A DNA stretch of 19,348 nucleotides from Alphaproteobacteria bacterium (GCA_023259875.1 JALRFL010000202.1:1-19348); one strand, 5' to 3'; shown: positions 7,524-15,006, counted from the first letter of the stretch. Made by a program: numbers and translations. Notes: a model not told the origin generated them from the letters alone.

Positions 7524-8764
7524 TGAAAGATGACCTTTACCTTTTCCAGTGCTTCTGCCAGACGGTCAAAATCGCTTCTTTGATTATATACCGCAACACT
7601 GGCACGGGCGGTGGCTGGCAAATCCAAGAAATCATGTAAGGGCTGGGCGCAATGATGACCCGCTCTGATAGCAATACCCGACCGGTCAATGATCGTGGAT
7701 ATATCATGAGGATGCGCGCAATCCATAACAAAAGACACAACCCCAGATTTGCCTGGCGCCGTTCCAATTAGACGCAGACCATCAACAGCAGAAAGCCGTT
7801 GGTGTGCATAGGATATCAAATCTTGTTCATGATCCCTGATTTGATCCATACCGATAGCCTGAACATAATCAATCGCCGCCGACAACCCCATAGCCTCCGC
7901 GATAGGGGGCGTTCCTGCCTCAAACCTCTCAGGGGCATCCGCGTAAGTAGAGGATGTGATGCTAACCCGATCAATCATTGATCCCCCACCGAGAAATGGC
8001 GGCATGGCCTGAAGCCATTCTGACCGTCCCCACAGCACGCCTATGCCGCTAGGCCCATAGAGTTTATGCCCTGAAAACACATAGAAATCGCATCCCAGAG
8101 CCGCGACATCCACAGGCATATGCACAGCCCCCTGACAACCATCAACCACCATCACCGCGCCATGAGCATGGGCGAGATCAGACAGAGCCTTAATATCAAA
8201 CACCGTCCCTAGAACATTCGACACATGGGGCATGGCAATAATTTTTGTTCGATCAGAGACCATAGCCGTGACTTTCGCCATATCCACCGAGCCATCAGGC
8301 TCAATCGGGGCAGCCTTAATCACCGCGCCTGTTCGCTTTGCCACCATCTGCCATGGAACAAAATTGGCGTGATGATCAGCGATGGAAATGAGAATCTCAT
8401 CTCCTTCTTTCAACACCATTCCCCCGTAAGATTGAGCAATGATATTCAGCGACATGGTAGCACCAGAGGTTAACACCACCTCATGCGGTGATGCGGCATT
8501 GATCAGGCTAGCCACTTTTCTTCGGGTGCCCTCATAACGGTCTGTTGCCTCTTCGCTCAACAGATGCAAACCGCGATGAACATTGGCATAATGCTTTTCA
8601 TAGGCATCAACAGTTGCCTTGATGACCGCATCTGGCTTTTGCGAAGACGCGGCAGAATCTAGAAAAACCAATGGCTTATCATGTATTTTGCGGCTTAAAA
8701 TCGGGAAATCCGAACGGATAGCATCCCAATCCACGCCTGCTGATGTTGCCAATCGCTGTTCCAT
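7520..8764 (-). CDS. sufS: Class II cysteine desulfurase
   Basis: SufS is a PLP enzyme that takes sulfur from cysteine as a persulfide for cluster building. In the 414 residues, the PLP lysine is K234 (FSGHKLYGPSG) and the persulfide cysteine C372 (RAGHHCAQPL). H131, D208 and Q211 contact the cofactor. All five match E. coli SufS K226, C364, H123, D200 and Q203 with a constant +8 shift. The start lies 4 nt after the sufD stop, with AAGGTG upstream inside the end of sufD. No SufE or SufU partner gene is in the window. A partner would have to be encoded elsewhere. Confidence 0.96.
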   Translation of the reverse strand: MEQRLATSAGVDWDAIRSDFPILSRKIHDKPLVFLDSAASSQKPDAVIKATVDAYEKHYANVHRGLHLLSEEATDRYEGTRRKVASLINAASPHEVVLTSGATMSLNIIAQSYGGMVLKEGDEILISIADHHANFVPWQMVAKRTGAVIKAAPIEPDGSVDMAKVTAMVSDRTKIIAMPHVSNVLGTVFDIKALSDLAHAHGAVMVVDGCQGAVHMPVDVAALGCDFYVFSGHKLYGPSGIGVLWGRSEWLQAMPPFLGGGSMIDRVSITSSTYADAPERFEAGTPPIAEAMGLSAAIDYVQAIGMDQIRDHEQDLISYAHQRLSAVDGLRLIGTAPGKSGVVSFVMDCAHPHDISTIIDRSGIAIRAGHHCAQPLHDFLDLPATARASVAVYNQRSDFDRLAEALEKVKVIFQ

Positions 8765-8768
8765 GATA

Positions 8769-9947
8769 TCAGCGCACCTTAATCCATGATTGAATAGCCG
8801 CCATCAGCCAATCGCGCTGGGGGTCACCCAATTCATCAATGACATCAACTAAAAACGCCTCAATCAGCAATTGCCTTGCGTCTTCGTCGCTAATCCCTCG
8901 ACTTTTGAGATAAAAGAGCTGATCGGCGTCAATCTCACCAATGGTAGCGCCATGAGAACAGGTCACATCATCAGCGTAGATTTCTAACTCTGGCTTTGTG
9001 TTTGCCTCTGCCTGCCGCGAAAGGATCAGGGTTCGGCTCATTTGATTGCCATCCGTTTTTTGGGCATAACGCGCCACTTTGACTTTGCCTTGGAAAACGG
9101 CCTTTGCCCGATCATCCAGAATACCGTGGATGCGCTGAAAAGATTGCCCATCTGGCGCATCGTGATCAATCCTGCTGGTGACATCACGCATTTGGTCATG
9201 CCGCCCAAGATAAACGGCGTTTAGATAGGCTTCAGCATCAGGGGCAGAAATGCGAACTTGCGTCTCACTGCGTGAAATCGCACCACCGGACATGACCATA
9301 TCCCCGTGATAACAGGCCTTGGCATTTAACTGAACAAGGTTAAGCCCCAAATGATAACGGCTCTCGTCCTCAACCAAACGCCGCGCGTGGTGAAGATGAG
9401 CCCCTTCACCCAAACGGTACAGCATCAATGGGGCAGATAAGCCAGCCCCAGAACCCAGATGTTCCTCCAGAATGGTCACGCTGCTACCGGGCTTAATATC
9501 AACCACAACAACTGGATGGCTGGAAATCCCGTCTCCTTCATAAGCAAAGCGAAACATCAATGGGGTATCCACCTGACCAGAAACCGTCATCGCCATTCCG
9601 TCATGGGCGTGAGCAAGTGCAAAATCCGCTACACTATGGGGATGCGGCACGGCATCGGCGAGTGCCGTTGTAAGTTCAGAATCAGCATTAAGTGGCGCAA
9701 TTCTTACCCCATTTATTGATATATTATCAGTATTTTGTGCAACACCGTTAATAAAATGGATTAAGTTTTTATCTTCGCTAAAAGCGTGAGAATCAGGCCG
9801 TTTCGCCGGGGTAAGACTCAAGGCCTTGATCTCGTTTAAATTCGTGAACCGCCACGCTTCATCACGGCTTCCCGGCCAGCCATTTTGCTCATGCCGTTTT
9901 GCCGCCGCCGCCGACAGATGATCAAAACTCATGGACTCATGCGGCAT
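8769..9947 (-). CDS. sufD: Fe-S assembly scaffold subunit SufD
   Basis: SufD pairs with SufB in the SufBC2D scaffold. The C-terminal core has QMSRTLILSRQAEANTKPEL, then EIYADDVTCSHGATIGEID and LFYLKSRGISDEDARQLLIE. His332 of CSHG corresponds to the SufD His (H360 in E. coli) placed at the nascent cluster site. The N-terminal part (RHEQNGWPGSRDEAWRFTNL) is typical of the family. The frame runs on upstream to 10040 inside sufC. The ATG at 9947 has GGAG 9 nt upstream and gives 392 residues, with an 11-nt overlap with sufC. An ATG at 9932 is the alternative. The N-terminal half is weakly conserved, as usual for SufD. Confidence 0.93.
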   Translation of the reverse strand: MPHESMSFDHLSAAAAKRHEQNGWPGSRDEAWRFTNLNEIKALSLTPAKRPDSHAFSEDKNLIHFINGVAQNTDNISINGVRIAPLNADSELTTALADAVPHPHSVADFALAHAHDGMAMTVSGQVDTPLMFRFAYEGDGISSHPVVVVDIKPGSSVTILEEHLGSGAGLSAPLMLYRLGEGAHLHHARRLVEDESRYHLGLNLVQLNAKACYHGDMVMSGGAISRSETQVRISAPDAEAYLNAVYLGRHDQMRDVTSRIDHDAPDGQSFQRIHGILDDRAKAVFQGKVKVARYAQKTDGNQMSRTLILSRQAEANTKPELEIYADDVTCSHGATIGEIDADQLFYLKSRGISDEDARQLLIEAFLVDVIDELGDPQRDWLMAAIQSWIKVR

Positions 9948-10689
9948 TGGTAAAATCTCCGTAACCTGATTTTTCAACCTCAAGGGCAAGGGATTTATCG
10001 CCGGATTTGACGATACGCCCATCAGCAAGAATATGCACATGATCTGGAATGATATAATCCAGCAGACGCTGATAATGGGTAATCACCAAAACCCCCATAT
10101 CATCTTTTTTGAGGGCGTTAACGCCTTCGGATACGATCCGCAGCGCGTCCACATCTAGACCAGAATCCGTTTCGTCCAAGATTGCCATTCTTGGCTCAAG
10201 CAGGGCCATCTGCAAAATTTCATAACGCTTTTTCTCACCGCCAGAAAACCCAACATTCACAGCGCGTTTCAACATATCGTCCTTGATCCCAAGGCTGGCC
10301 GCCGCCTCACGCACGGTTTTCACAAAAGCGATATGATCAATTTCTTCTTCGCCATTAGCGATCCGGCGTGCGTTCACCGCCCCGCGCAGAAAGCTCATGC
10401 CGCCAACACCCGGTAATTCCACCGGATACTGAAAGGCCAGAAACAATCCTGCCCGTGCGCGTTCATCCGCTTCCATATCAAGGACAGAAACCCCATCAAG
10501 GCGAATGTCACCATCCGTCACCTCATAGCCTTCTCGACCTGCCAAAACATAGGACAGCGTACTTTTACCAGACCCGTTTGGCCCCATGATAGCGTGAATC
10601 TCGGTTGGGTTAATGGTCAGGGTGATGCCTTTCAAAATGGGCTTATCGCCAATTGAGGCATGAAGATTTTCAATTTCGAGTAATGGCAT
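9937..10689 (-). CDS. sufC: Fe-S assembly ATPase SufC
   Basis: SufC is the soluble ABC-type ATPase that drives conformational change in SufBC2D. The 250-residue protein has Walker A GPNGSGKST (36-44), the SufC-specific FLAFQYPVELPGV (83-95), signature FSGGEKKR (148-155), Walker B AILDETDSGLD (169-179) and His205 in VITHYQRLL. Length is normal for SufC. The ATG at 10689 follows the sufB stop by 5 nt, with AGGA 8 nt upstream overlapping the end of sufB. The 3' end overlaps sufD by 11 nt. Confidence 0.97.
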   Translation of the reverse strand: MPLLEIENLHASIGDKPILKGITLTINPTEIHAIMGPNGSGKSTLSYVLAGREGYEVTDGDIRLDGVSVLDMEADERARAGLFLAFQYPVELPGVGGMSFLRGAVNARRIANGEEEIDHIAFVKTVREAAASLGIKDDMLKRAVNVGFSGGEKKRYEILQMALLEPRMAILDETDSGLDVDALRIVSEGVNALKKDDMGVLVITHYQRLLDYIIPDHVHILADGRIVKSGDKSLALEVEKSGYGDFTNAA

Positions 10690-10694
10690 GGTGT

Positions 10695-12146
10695 TTATCC
10701 TACGCTTCCTTCAAGTGATATTCCGATTAATTTTTGCGCTTCAACCGCAAATTCCATTGGCAATTCCTTCATGACCTCTTTACAGAAACCATTCACAATC
10801 AACGAGACCGCGTCCTCGGTGTTCATGCCGCGTTGCAGACAATAGAACAGCTGGTCTTCTGAGATACGCGAGGTGGTGGCTTCATGTTCCACCTTTGCTG
10901 AAGGGTTTTTTGAAGTGATATAAGGCACGGTGTGCGCCCCACATTGATCACCGACCAAGAGACTGTCACATTGGGTGAAGTTTCTGGCGTTTTCTGCCCC
11001 CGGCATCATCCGTACCAACCCCCGATAGGTGTTGTTGGATCGGCCAGCAGATATGCCCTTTGAGATAATCGTTGAGGTTGTATTTGCCCCGATATGGATC
11101 ATTTTGGTGCCCGTGTCAGCCTGTTGTGCGTTATTCGTCACCGCGACGGAATAAAACTCACCCACACTGCCCTCACCTTGCAGGATGCATGATGGATATT
11201 TCCACGTGATCGCTGATCCGGTTTCAACCTGCGTCCATGAGATTTTCGACCTTGCCCCACGGCAAGCCCCACGCTTGGTGACGAAGTTATAAATCCCACC
11301 TTTGCCTGTCTCATCCCCGGGATACCAATTCTGAACCGTGGAATATTTGATTTCGGCGTCATCATGGGCAATCAGTTCAACCACCGCGGCATGAAGCTGA
11401 TTTTCATCACGCTGAGGGGCGGTACACCCCTCAAGATAACTGACATAAGAGCCTTCCTCGGCGATAATCAAGGTGCGTTCAAATTGGCCTGTGTTGCGTT
11501 CATTGATGCGGAAATAGGTGGATAATTCCATCGGGCAACGCACGCCTTTAGGGATATAAACAAATGACCCATCAGTAAACACAGCAGAGTTCAAAGCAGA
11601 GAAATAATTATCCCCTTGCGGCACAACAGAGCCGATATATTTCTGAACCAGATCAGGATGGGTTTTGATCGCCTCTGAAATGGGGCAGAAAATCACACCA
11701 GATTCAGCAAGCTTAGCGCGGAAAGTGGTTGCTACCGACACCGAATCAAACACCGCATCAACCGCAACACCTGCAAGAATCTCTTGCTCATGCAGGGGAA
11801 TACCTAGTTTTTCATAGGTGCGCAGCAATTCTGGATCAACCTCATCCAGCGACTTAGGCTGATCGGCCTGTTTTGGCGCGGCGTAATAGTAAATATCCTG
11901 ATAATCAATCGGCGGATGCTCAAGCATGGCCCAATCCGGTTCTTCCATCTTAAGCCAGTTACGATACGCCTTAAGCCGCCATTCCAGCATCCATTCTGGC
12001 TCTTCCTTTTTAGCCGAAATGAACCGGATCGTGTCTTCGCTCAGACCGATTGGCGCCTTATCCACTTCAATATCTGTGATAAAGCCGTATTTGTATTTTC
12101 CTGTGGCTTCTTCGACCTGACGAACGGTTTCGGCGGTAGCAGACAT
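10695..12146 (-). CDS. sufB: Fe-S assembly scaffold subunit SufB
   Basis: SufB is the core scaffold where the nascent cluster forms. The 483-residue protein shows SVVPQGDNYFSALNSAVFTD, PKGVRCPMELSTYFRIN, the GCTAPQRDENQLHAAVVEL block and, near the end, NARNFTQCDSLLVGDQCGAH. Cys393 of TQCDSLL sits 90 residues from the C-terminus, as does E. coli SufB C405, the cluster-site cysteine. LEHEATTSRI-type (VEHEATTSRISEDQLFYCLQ) and FAVEAQKLIGISLEGSVG endings are present. The ATG directly follows the TAG of the regulator gene (0 nt gap), with AGGTG 7 nt upstream, so the two are likely coupled. Confidence 0.97.
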   Translation of the reverse strand: MSATAETVRQVEEATGKYKYGFITDIEVDKAPIGLSEDTIRFISAKKEEPEWMLEWRLKAYRNWLKMEEPDWAMLEHPPIDYQDIYYYAAPKQADQPKSLDEVDPELLRTYEKLGIPLHEQEILAGVAVDAVFDSVSVATTFRAKLAESGVIFCPISEAIKTHPDLVQKYIGSVVPQGDNYFSALNSAVFTDGSFVYIPKGVRCPMELSTYFRINERNTGQFERTLIIAEEGSYVSYLEGCTAPQRDENQLHAAVVELIAHDDAEIKYSTVQNWYPGDETGKGGIYNFVTKRGACRGARSKISWTQVETGSAITWKYPSCILQGEGSVGEFYSVAVTNNAQQADTGTKMIHIGANTTSTIISKGISAGRSNNTYRGLVRMMPGAENARNFTQCDSLLVGDQCGAHTVPYITSKNPSAKVEHEATTSRISEDQLFYCLQRGMNTEDAVSLIVNGFCKEVMKELPMEFAVEAQKLIGISLEGSVG

Positions 12147-12635
12147 CTAAAACACCTCTGAATGCGATGACGATAGGGAATGGCCTTTTTGGTCATCTTG
12201 GTTTTGCTGAAAAAAACTTGTGGGGTGGCATAAATCTTCAAGGCTGACTTTTTGTAAAGCCTCTGAGATGGTGGTATTGATCTTTTCCCAATTTCCACCC
12301 AGAAAGCAACTCATCCGAGAAGAACACGGATCAAGTGATGCCGTGACGCATGAAGTCAGGGCAATCGGCCCTTCGAGGGCTTCAACAATCTCTGCGATAG
12401 AGATATCACGAGGCGATTTTATCAACCGATAACCGCCTGTCTTTCCTCGTTCGGCTTCAACGAAATCTGTACCTGCAAGACTTTTCAGCAATTTCTGTGT
12501 GGTGGTTTGGGTCAGCCCAGATTTTCTGGCCAGTTCCACCGATGATAACAGACGCATCGGTTCACGCGCGTAATAACTGGCCAAAACAGAAAGCAAGACC
12601 GTGCCATAATCTGTCATTTTGTTCAGTTTTATCAT
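12147..12635 (-). CDS. Rrf2-family SUF/ISC Fe-S assembly transcriptional regulator
   Basis: This is a 162-residue winged-helix regulator. MIKLNKMTDYGTVLLSVLA begins like the SUF-system Rrf2 regulators, followed by the helix-turn-helix (LARKSGLTQTTTQKLLKSL, about 35-54), the wing (RGKTGGYRLIKSP) and IVEALEGPIALTSC. Three cysteines (C96, C104, C110; spacing x7, x5) stand where IscR has its Fe-S ligands (C92, C98, C104 in E. coli; x5, x5), followed by GNWEKIN. They are likely [2Fe-2S] ligands, but the spacing differs. It is first in the operon, touching sufB, and its promoter has an IscR-type palindrome, so autoregulation by cluster status is likely. The first ATG (12635) is chosen because MxRxSxLTDY-type starts are typical. 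A start at 12617 would remove these residues. Confidence 0.9.
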   Translation of the reverse strand: MIKLNKMTDYGTVLLSVLASYYAREPMRLLSSVELARKSGLTQTTTQKLLKSLAGTDFVEAERGKTGGYRLIKSPRDISIAEIVEALEGPIALTSCVTASLDPCSSRMSCFLGGNWEKINTTISEALQKVSLEDLCHPTSFFQQNQDDQKGHSLSSSHSEVF

Positions 12636-12712
12636 CTTTACGGTTCTGTTTCTGTTCGTGTGATATGCCGCAGCTTAAGCCATTGAGAATGCCCTGTGAG
12701 GCGGCACCTTCT

Positions 12713-12737
12713 ATACAGGACTAAAATAGTCCCTATA
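12713..12737 (-). promoter_or_regulatory. IscR type-1-like operator upstream of the suf operon
   Basis: A perfect inverted repeat GGACTA-AAA-TAGTCC occupies 12718-12732. Its core GACTAAAATAGTC fits the central part of the enterobacterial IscR type-1 consensus (GACTRWWWYAGTC), and ATA lies at the expected outer position (12713-12715). On the other side TAT is shifted by one base (12734-12736), and the intermediate Y/R positions do not match. It lies about 83 nt upstream of the regulator ATG and just downstream of the predicted -10, a position suited to repression. Binding is inferred. Confidence 0.72.
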
Positions 12738-12742
12738 CGGTT

Positions 12743-12771
12743 TATATGCCGCCCTCCGCTTGAAATTTCAA
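12743..12771 (-). promoter_or_regulatory. Probable sigma70 promoter of the suf operon
   Basis: On the minus strand TTGAAA (12771-12766) and CATATA (12748-12743) are separated by 17 nt, a good -35/-10 pair. Transcription would begin near 12736, within or at the edge of the IscR-like box. The leader to the regulator ATG would be about 100 nt. Confidence 0.5.
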
Positions 12772-12772
12772 G
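12759..12772. promoter_or_regulatory. 14-bp perfect palindrome over the -35 of the suf promoter
   Basis: CTTGAAATTTCAAG is a perfect 14-base palindrome that covers the predicted -35 element. It could be a second operator, for example for an iron- or redox-responsive repressor. It does not clearly match Fur, Irr (ICE box) or RirA consensus sequences as I know them, so the binding protein is unknown. Confidence 0.4.
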
Positions 12773-12810
12773 GGTGAAAATTAAACTTTGTTAAGAAAAA
12801 AGGCGAAATA

Positions 12811-12842
12811 AATAAAAGGCCCCTACCAAGTCGGTAGAGGCC
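12811..12842 (-). terminator. Intrinsic terminator downstream of hspQ
   Basis: On the minus strand GGCCTCTACC (12842-12833), a 5-nt loop and GGTAGGGGCC (12827-12818) form a 10-bp stem with one G-U pair, followed by TTTTATTTATTT. It lies about 75 nt after the hspQ stop and separates hspQ from the suf promoter. In the + direction no U-tract follows. Confidence 0.85.
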
Positions 12843-12917
12843 AATAACCCATGCGTAAGGTCAAAAACAGCATCTCAAACCCTACGCAGGTAAGCAAATC
12901 ACTTTCGCGTGATCAGA

Positions 12918-13262
12918 TCAGTTGATATTAAAGCGGCGAGGCTGATACCTGTCACCATCAAAATCATCAAACATATCAGATAAATCCGGGTGCTCCACTG
13001 GCCCCGCTTCACCATCAGGAACAAGATTCTGCTGGCTGACATAGGCCGTATAGAAACTTTCCTCATTCTCAGCTAAGAGATGATAATAGGGCTGTTCACG
13101 GCTAGGCCGAATTTCTGCCGGAATGGAATTATACCATTCTTCGGTGTTATCAAACTCCGGATCGACATCAAACACGACCCCACGAAAAGGATAATGGCGG
13201 TGACGAACAACATCGCCAATATTGTATATTGGCGAATCTGGATTTTTTTTCTTTTTTGTCAT
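12918..13262 (-). CDS. hspQ: Heat shock protein HspQ (YccV-like, hemimethylated-DNA-binding fold)
   Basis: The 114-residue protein begins with a lysine-rich tail and then IYNIGDVVRHRHYPFRGVVF, the hallmark of the HspQ/YccV family. VDPEFDNTEEWY and QPYYHLLAENEESFYTAYVS follow, then LVPD...VEHPDL and an acidic-to-basic tail. In E. coli HspQ is heat-induced, binds hemimethylated DNA, affects DnaA stability and acts as a Lon specificity enhancer. Whether this copy does the same is inference. It stands alone between rpmF and a terminator. No heat-shock sigma factor promoter was recognised. The start ATG at 13262 is the only sensible one, with a weak Shine-Dalgarno. Confidence 0.92.
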   Translation of the reverse strand: MTKKKKNPDSPIYNIGDVVRHRHYPFRGVVFDVDPEFDNTEEWYNSIPAEIRPSREQPYYHLLAENEESFYTAYVSQQNLVPDGEAGPVEHPDLSDMFDDFDGDRYQPRRFNIN

Positions 13263-13337
13263 GGTCTCACAACATTGTCACAAGATAAAATGGCCTGTTG
13301 CATAAAACAACAGACGGGAAAAGGCACCAATATAGGA

Positions 13338-13523
13338 TTAGATGCGTTCCTTGACCTTGAGAACTTGACGCCCTTTATACATTCCTGTTTTGGGGTCCAT
13401 ATGGTGTGGACGATGCAGCTCACCTGTGGTCTTGTCTTCGACATAGGCGTCGTGACTGATCGCATCATGAGCCCGGCGCATGCCACGCTTTGATGGGGTG
13501 GTTTTTCTTTTTGGAACTGCCAT
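13338..13523 (-). CDS. rpmF: 50S ribosomal protein bL32
   Basis: The 61-residue protein starts MAVPKRKTTPSKRGMRRAHD and continues YVEDKTTGELHRPHHMDPKTGMYKGRQVL, the alphaproteobacterial bL32 form without the zinc-binding cysteines seen in some bacteria. The frame extends 4 codons upstream, but the ATG at 13523 has GGAG 6 nt upstream and gives the canonical N-terminus. It follows tRNA-Ala by 38 bases on the same strand and may share its transcript. The usual neighbour plsX is not present downstream; hspQ is there instead. Confidence 0.97.
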   Translation of the reverse strand: MAVPKRKTTPSKRGMRRAHDAISHDAYVEDKTTGELHRPHHMDPKTGMYKGRQVLKVKERI

Positions 13524-13561
13524 AATCGTCTCCAATGTGCCTTAGCTATAAGGCAGATATA

Positions 13562-13637
13562 TGGTGGAGCTAGACGGGATCGAACCGACGACCTCCTGCT
13601 TGCAAAGCAGGCGCTCTCCCAGCTGAGCTATAGCCCC
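13562..13637 (-). tRNA. tRNA-Ala, anticodon UGC
   Basis: The minus strand reads GGGGCTATAGCTCAGCTGGG..., giving a complete cloverleaf. The acceptor stem GGGGCTA pairs with TAGCTCC (one G-U), the D-arm is TAGCTCAGCTGGGAGAGC, and the anticodon arm is CTGCTTTGCAAGCAG with TGC. The T-arm is GTCGGTTCGATCCCG, and the discriminator A plus CCA is encoded. It is 76 nt including CCA. It is a stand-alone copy, whereas alphaproteobacteria usually carry tRNA-Ala(UGC) in the rRNA spacer. Confidence 0.97.
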
Positions 13638-13650
13638 ATGTAAATCATCC

Positions 13651-13670
13651 CCGAAGTGCAACCACCTCGG
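13651..13670 (-). other. Hairpin just upstream of tRNA-Ala
   Basis: On the minus strand CCGAGGTG-GTTG-CACTTCGG forms an 8-bp stem (one G-U) with a 4-nt loop, 13 nt before the tRNA 5' end. No U-tract follows. It may be a processing signal in the tRNA leader or part of the ald 3' end. Confidence 0.45.
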
Positions 13671-13691
13671 ACAGGCGTCTTTATGTGTCAG

Positions 13692-13717
13692 CAAGGGGCT
13701 TTTCGTCAAGCCCCTTG
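13692..13717. terminator. Strong hairpin downstream of ald, without clear U-tract
   Basis: CAAGGGGCTT and AAGCCCCTTG form a perfect 10-bp G/C-rich stem around a 6-nt loop, 26 bases past the ald stop. Position and strength suggest the ald terminator or a 3' stabilising structure. On the minus strand only a short, non-U-rich stretch follows, so termination efficiency is uncertain. Confidence 0.55.
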
Positions 13718-13742
13718 TTGATCAAATTGATAAAAAAAGCGT

Positions 13743-14837
13743 TTAGAGTGTCGGATTTTCCCCTAAAGCCTCAATAACCGCAGGGTGAACAATGCGTCCA
13801 GCCTTCACATTTAGGCCATTCATCAGGTGCTTATCCATCTCAAGTGCCTTCTCACCATGCTGTGCCAGTGCCAAAGTAAACGGCAAAGTCGCATTGTTAA
13901 GCGCCTGGCTTGAGGTGCGCGGCACAGAACCCGGCATATTGGCCACGCAATAATGCACAATACCATCCACATCATAAACCGGGTCTTGATGGGTAGTAGC
14001 CTTTGAGGTTTCAAAGCAACCGCCCTGATCAATAGCAACATCAACCAGAACCGATCCCGGACGCATCATGCCCAAATGGTCGCGGCGCACCAAACGCGGC
14101 GCGGCCGCCCCCGGAACGAGAACCGCACCAACCACCATATCCGCGGTGGCAAGGCTTTCTTCAATCGCTTGGGTGGTAGAATAGCGGGTAATCGCCTGAC
14201 CTGAGAAAATGTCATCCAGATAGCGCAGACGCGGCACTGAACGGTCAAGAATTGTCACACGCGAGCCCATGCCAAGGGCGAGTTTCGCCGCGTTTGTTCC
14301 CACAACACCACCGCCAATAACAACGATATTCGCTGGCTCAACCCCTGGAACGCCTGACAACAGCACGCCGCGCCCACCAGCAGTCCGCTTGAGATAATAT
14401 CCCCCCTCAATCACCGAAAGACGGCCGGCAACTTCGCTCATTGGGGCCAATAATGGCAATCCGCCTGCGTTGTCTGTCACGGTTTCATAGGCAATGGCGG
14501 TACAACCGGATTCCATTAAGCCAATGGTCTGCGCTGGGTCTGGCGCAAGATGCAAATAGGTGAATAGCAATTGATCAGCGCGAAGCTGTTTCCATTCCAC
14601 TTCTTGAGGTTCTTTGACCTTAACGATCATTTCGCTGTCAGCAAAAACCTTTGCTGCGTCTGGGGCAATTTCTGCGCCTGCGGCAACATATTCTTCGTCA
14701 CTTGATCCTATCCCAGCGCCAGCCCCTGTCTGAACCAACACCGAATGGCCACGCTCGGTTAATTCTTTCACCGAACCCGGCACTAGGCCAACGCGAAACT
14801 CGTTATTTTTAATCTCTTTTGGAACACCAATCCGCAT
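13743..14837 (-). CDS. ald: Alanine dehydrogenase
   Basis: Ald reversibly deaminates L-alanine to pyruvate and ammonia with NAD. The 364-residue protein opens MRIGVPKEIKNNEFRVGLVP. Substrate and catalytic residues known from Mycobacterium tuberculosis Ald fall at identical numbers: R15, K75, H96 (FTYLHLAPDP) and D270 (DVAIDQGG). The NAD-binding Rossmann motif is GGGVVG (175-180), with D198 at the end of the second strand. Size is slightly shorter than the usual ~370. The ATG at 14837 has GGGAGA closely upstream. It is divergent from an Lrp/AsnC regulator with a 169-base A/T-rich spacer, the common ald-regulator arrangement, so induction by alanine through that regulator is likely. Confidence 0.97.
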   Translation of the reverse strand: MRIGVPKEIKNNEFRVGLVPGSVKELTERGHSVLVQTGAGAGIGSSDEEYVAAGAEIAPDAAKVFADSEMIVKVKEPQEVEWKQLRADQLLFTYLHLAPDPAQTIGLMESGCTAIAYETVTDNAGGLPLLAPMSEVAGRLSVIEGGYYLKRTAGGRGVLLSGVPGVEPANIVVIGGGVVGTNAAKLALGMGSRVTILDRSVPRLRYLDDIFSGQAITRYSTTQAIEESLATADMVVGAVLVPGAAAPRLVRRDHLGMMRPGSVLVDVAIDQGGCFETSKATTHQDPVYDVDGIVHYCVANMPGSVPRTSSQALNNATLPFTLALAQHGEKALEMDKHLMNGLNVKAGRIVHPAVIEALGENPTL

Positions 14838-14871
14838 AATTATCTCCCTGTGCTAAAGCATAATATATCTT

Positions 14872-14946
14872 GGAAATGATATTACTCAGGAAGCGCAACA
14901 ATTTCCTTGCTAAATCAGTTGATGCAATCGCTTTTTTTGATAGAAT
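14872..14946 (+). promoter_or_regulatory. Divergent ald / Lrp-family control region with probable promoter
   Basis: TTGATG (14919-14924), 16 nt, then TAGAAT (14941-14946) forms a plausible + strand promoter for the regulator gene. An inverted pair GGAAAT (14872-14877) and ATTTCC (14901-14906), plus general A/T richness, makes this a likely Lrp/AsnC-type binding region serving both genes. The operator itself is not certain. Confidence 0.4.
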
Positions 14947-15006
14947 ATACAAATAATTATTCATTCATTCGCATAAAATTGCACAAATTCAGAAAAAGGA
15001 ACAATG

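Noticed and set aside
12852..12888. Inverted repeat TGCGTAAGG ... CCTACGCA in the hspQ 3' region
   Set aside because: The stem is short and imperfect with a ~20-nt loop. It has no U-tract and no conserved RNA family was recognised, so it is not called a small RNA.
13295..13313. Small hairpin CTGTTG-loop-CAACAG between rpmF and hspQ
   Set aside because: The stem is only 6 bp, and the following minus-strand sequence ATTTTATC is a poor U-tract, so it is too weak to call a terminator.
13080..13493. 137-codon open frame on the + strand over hspQ and rpmF
   Set aside because: It is antisense to two well-supported genes and crosses their intergenic gap.
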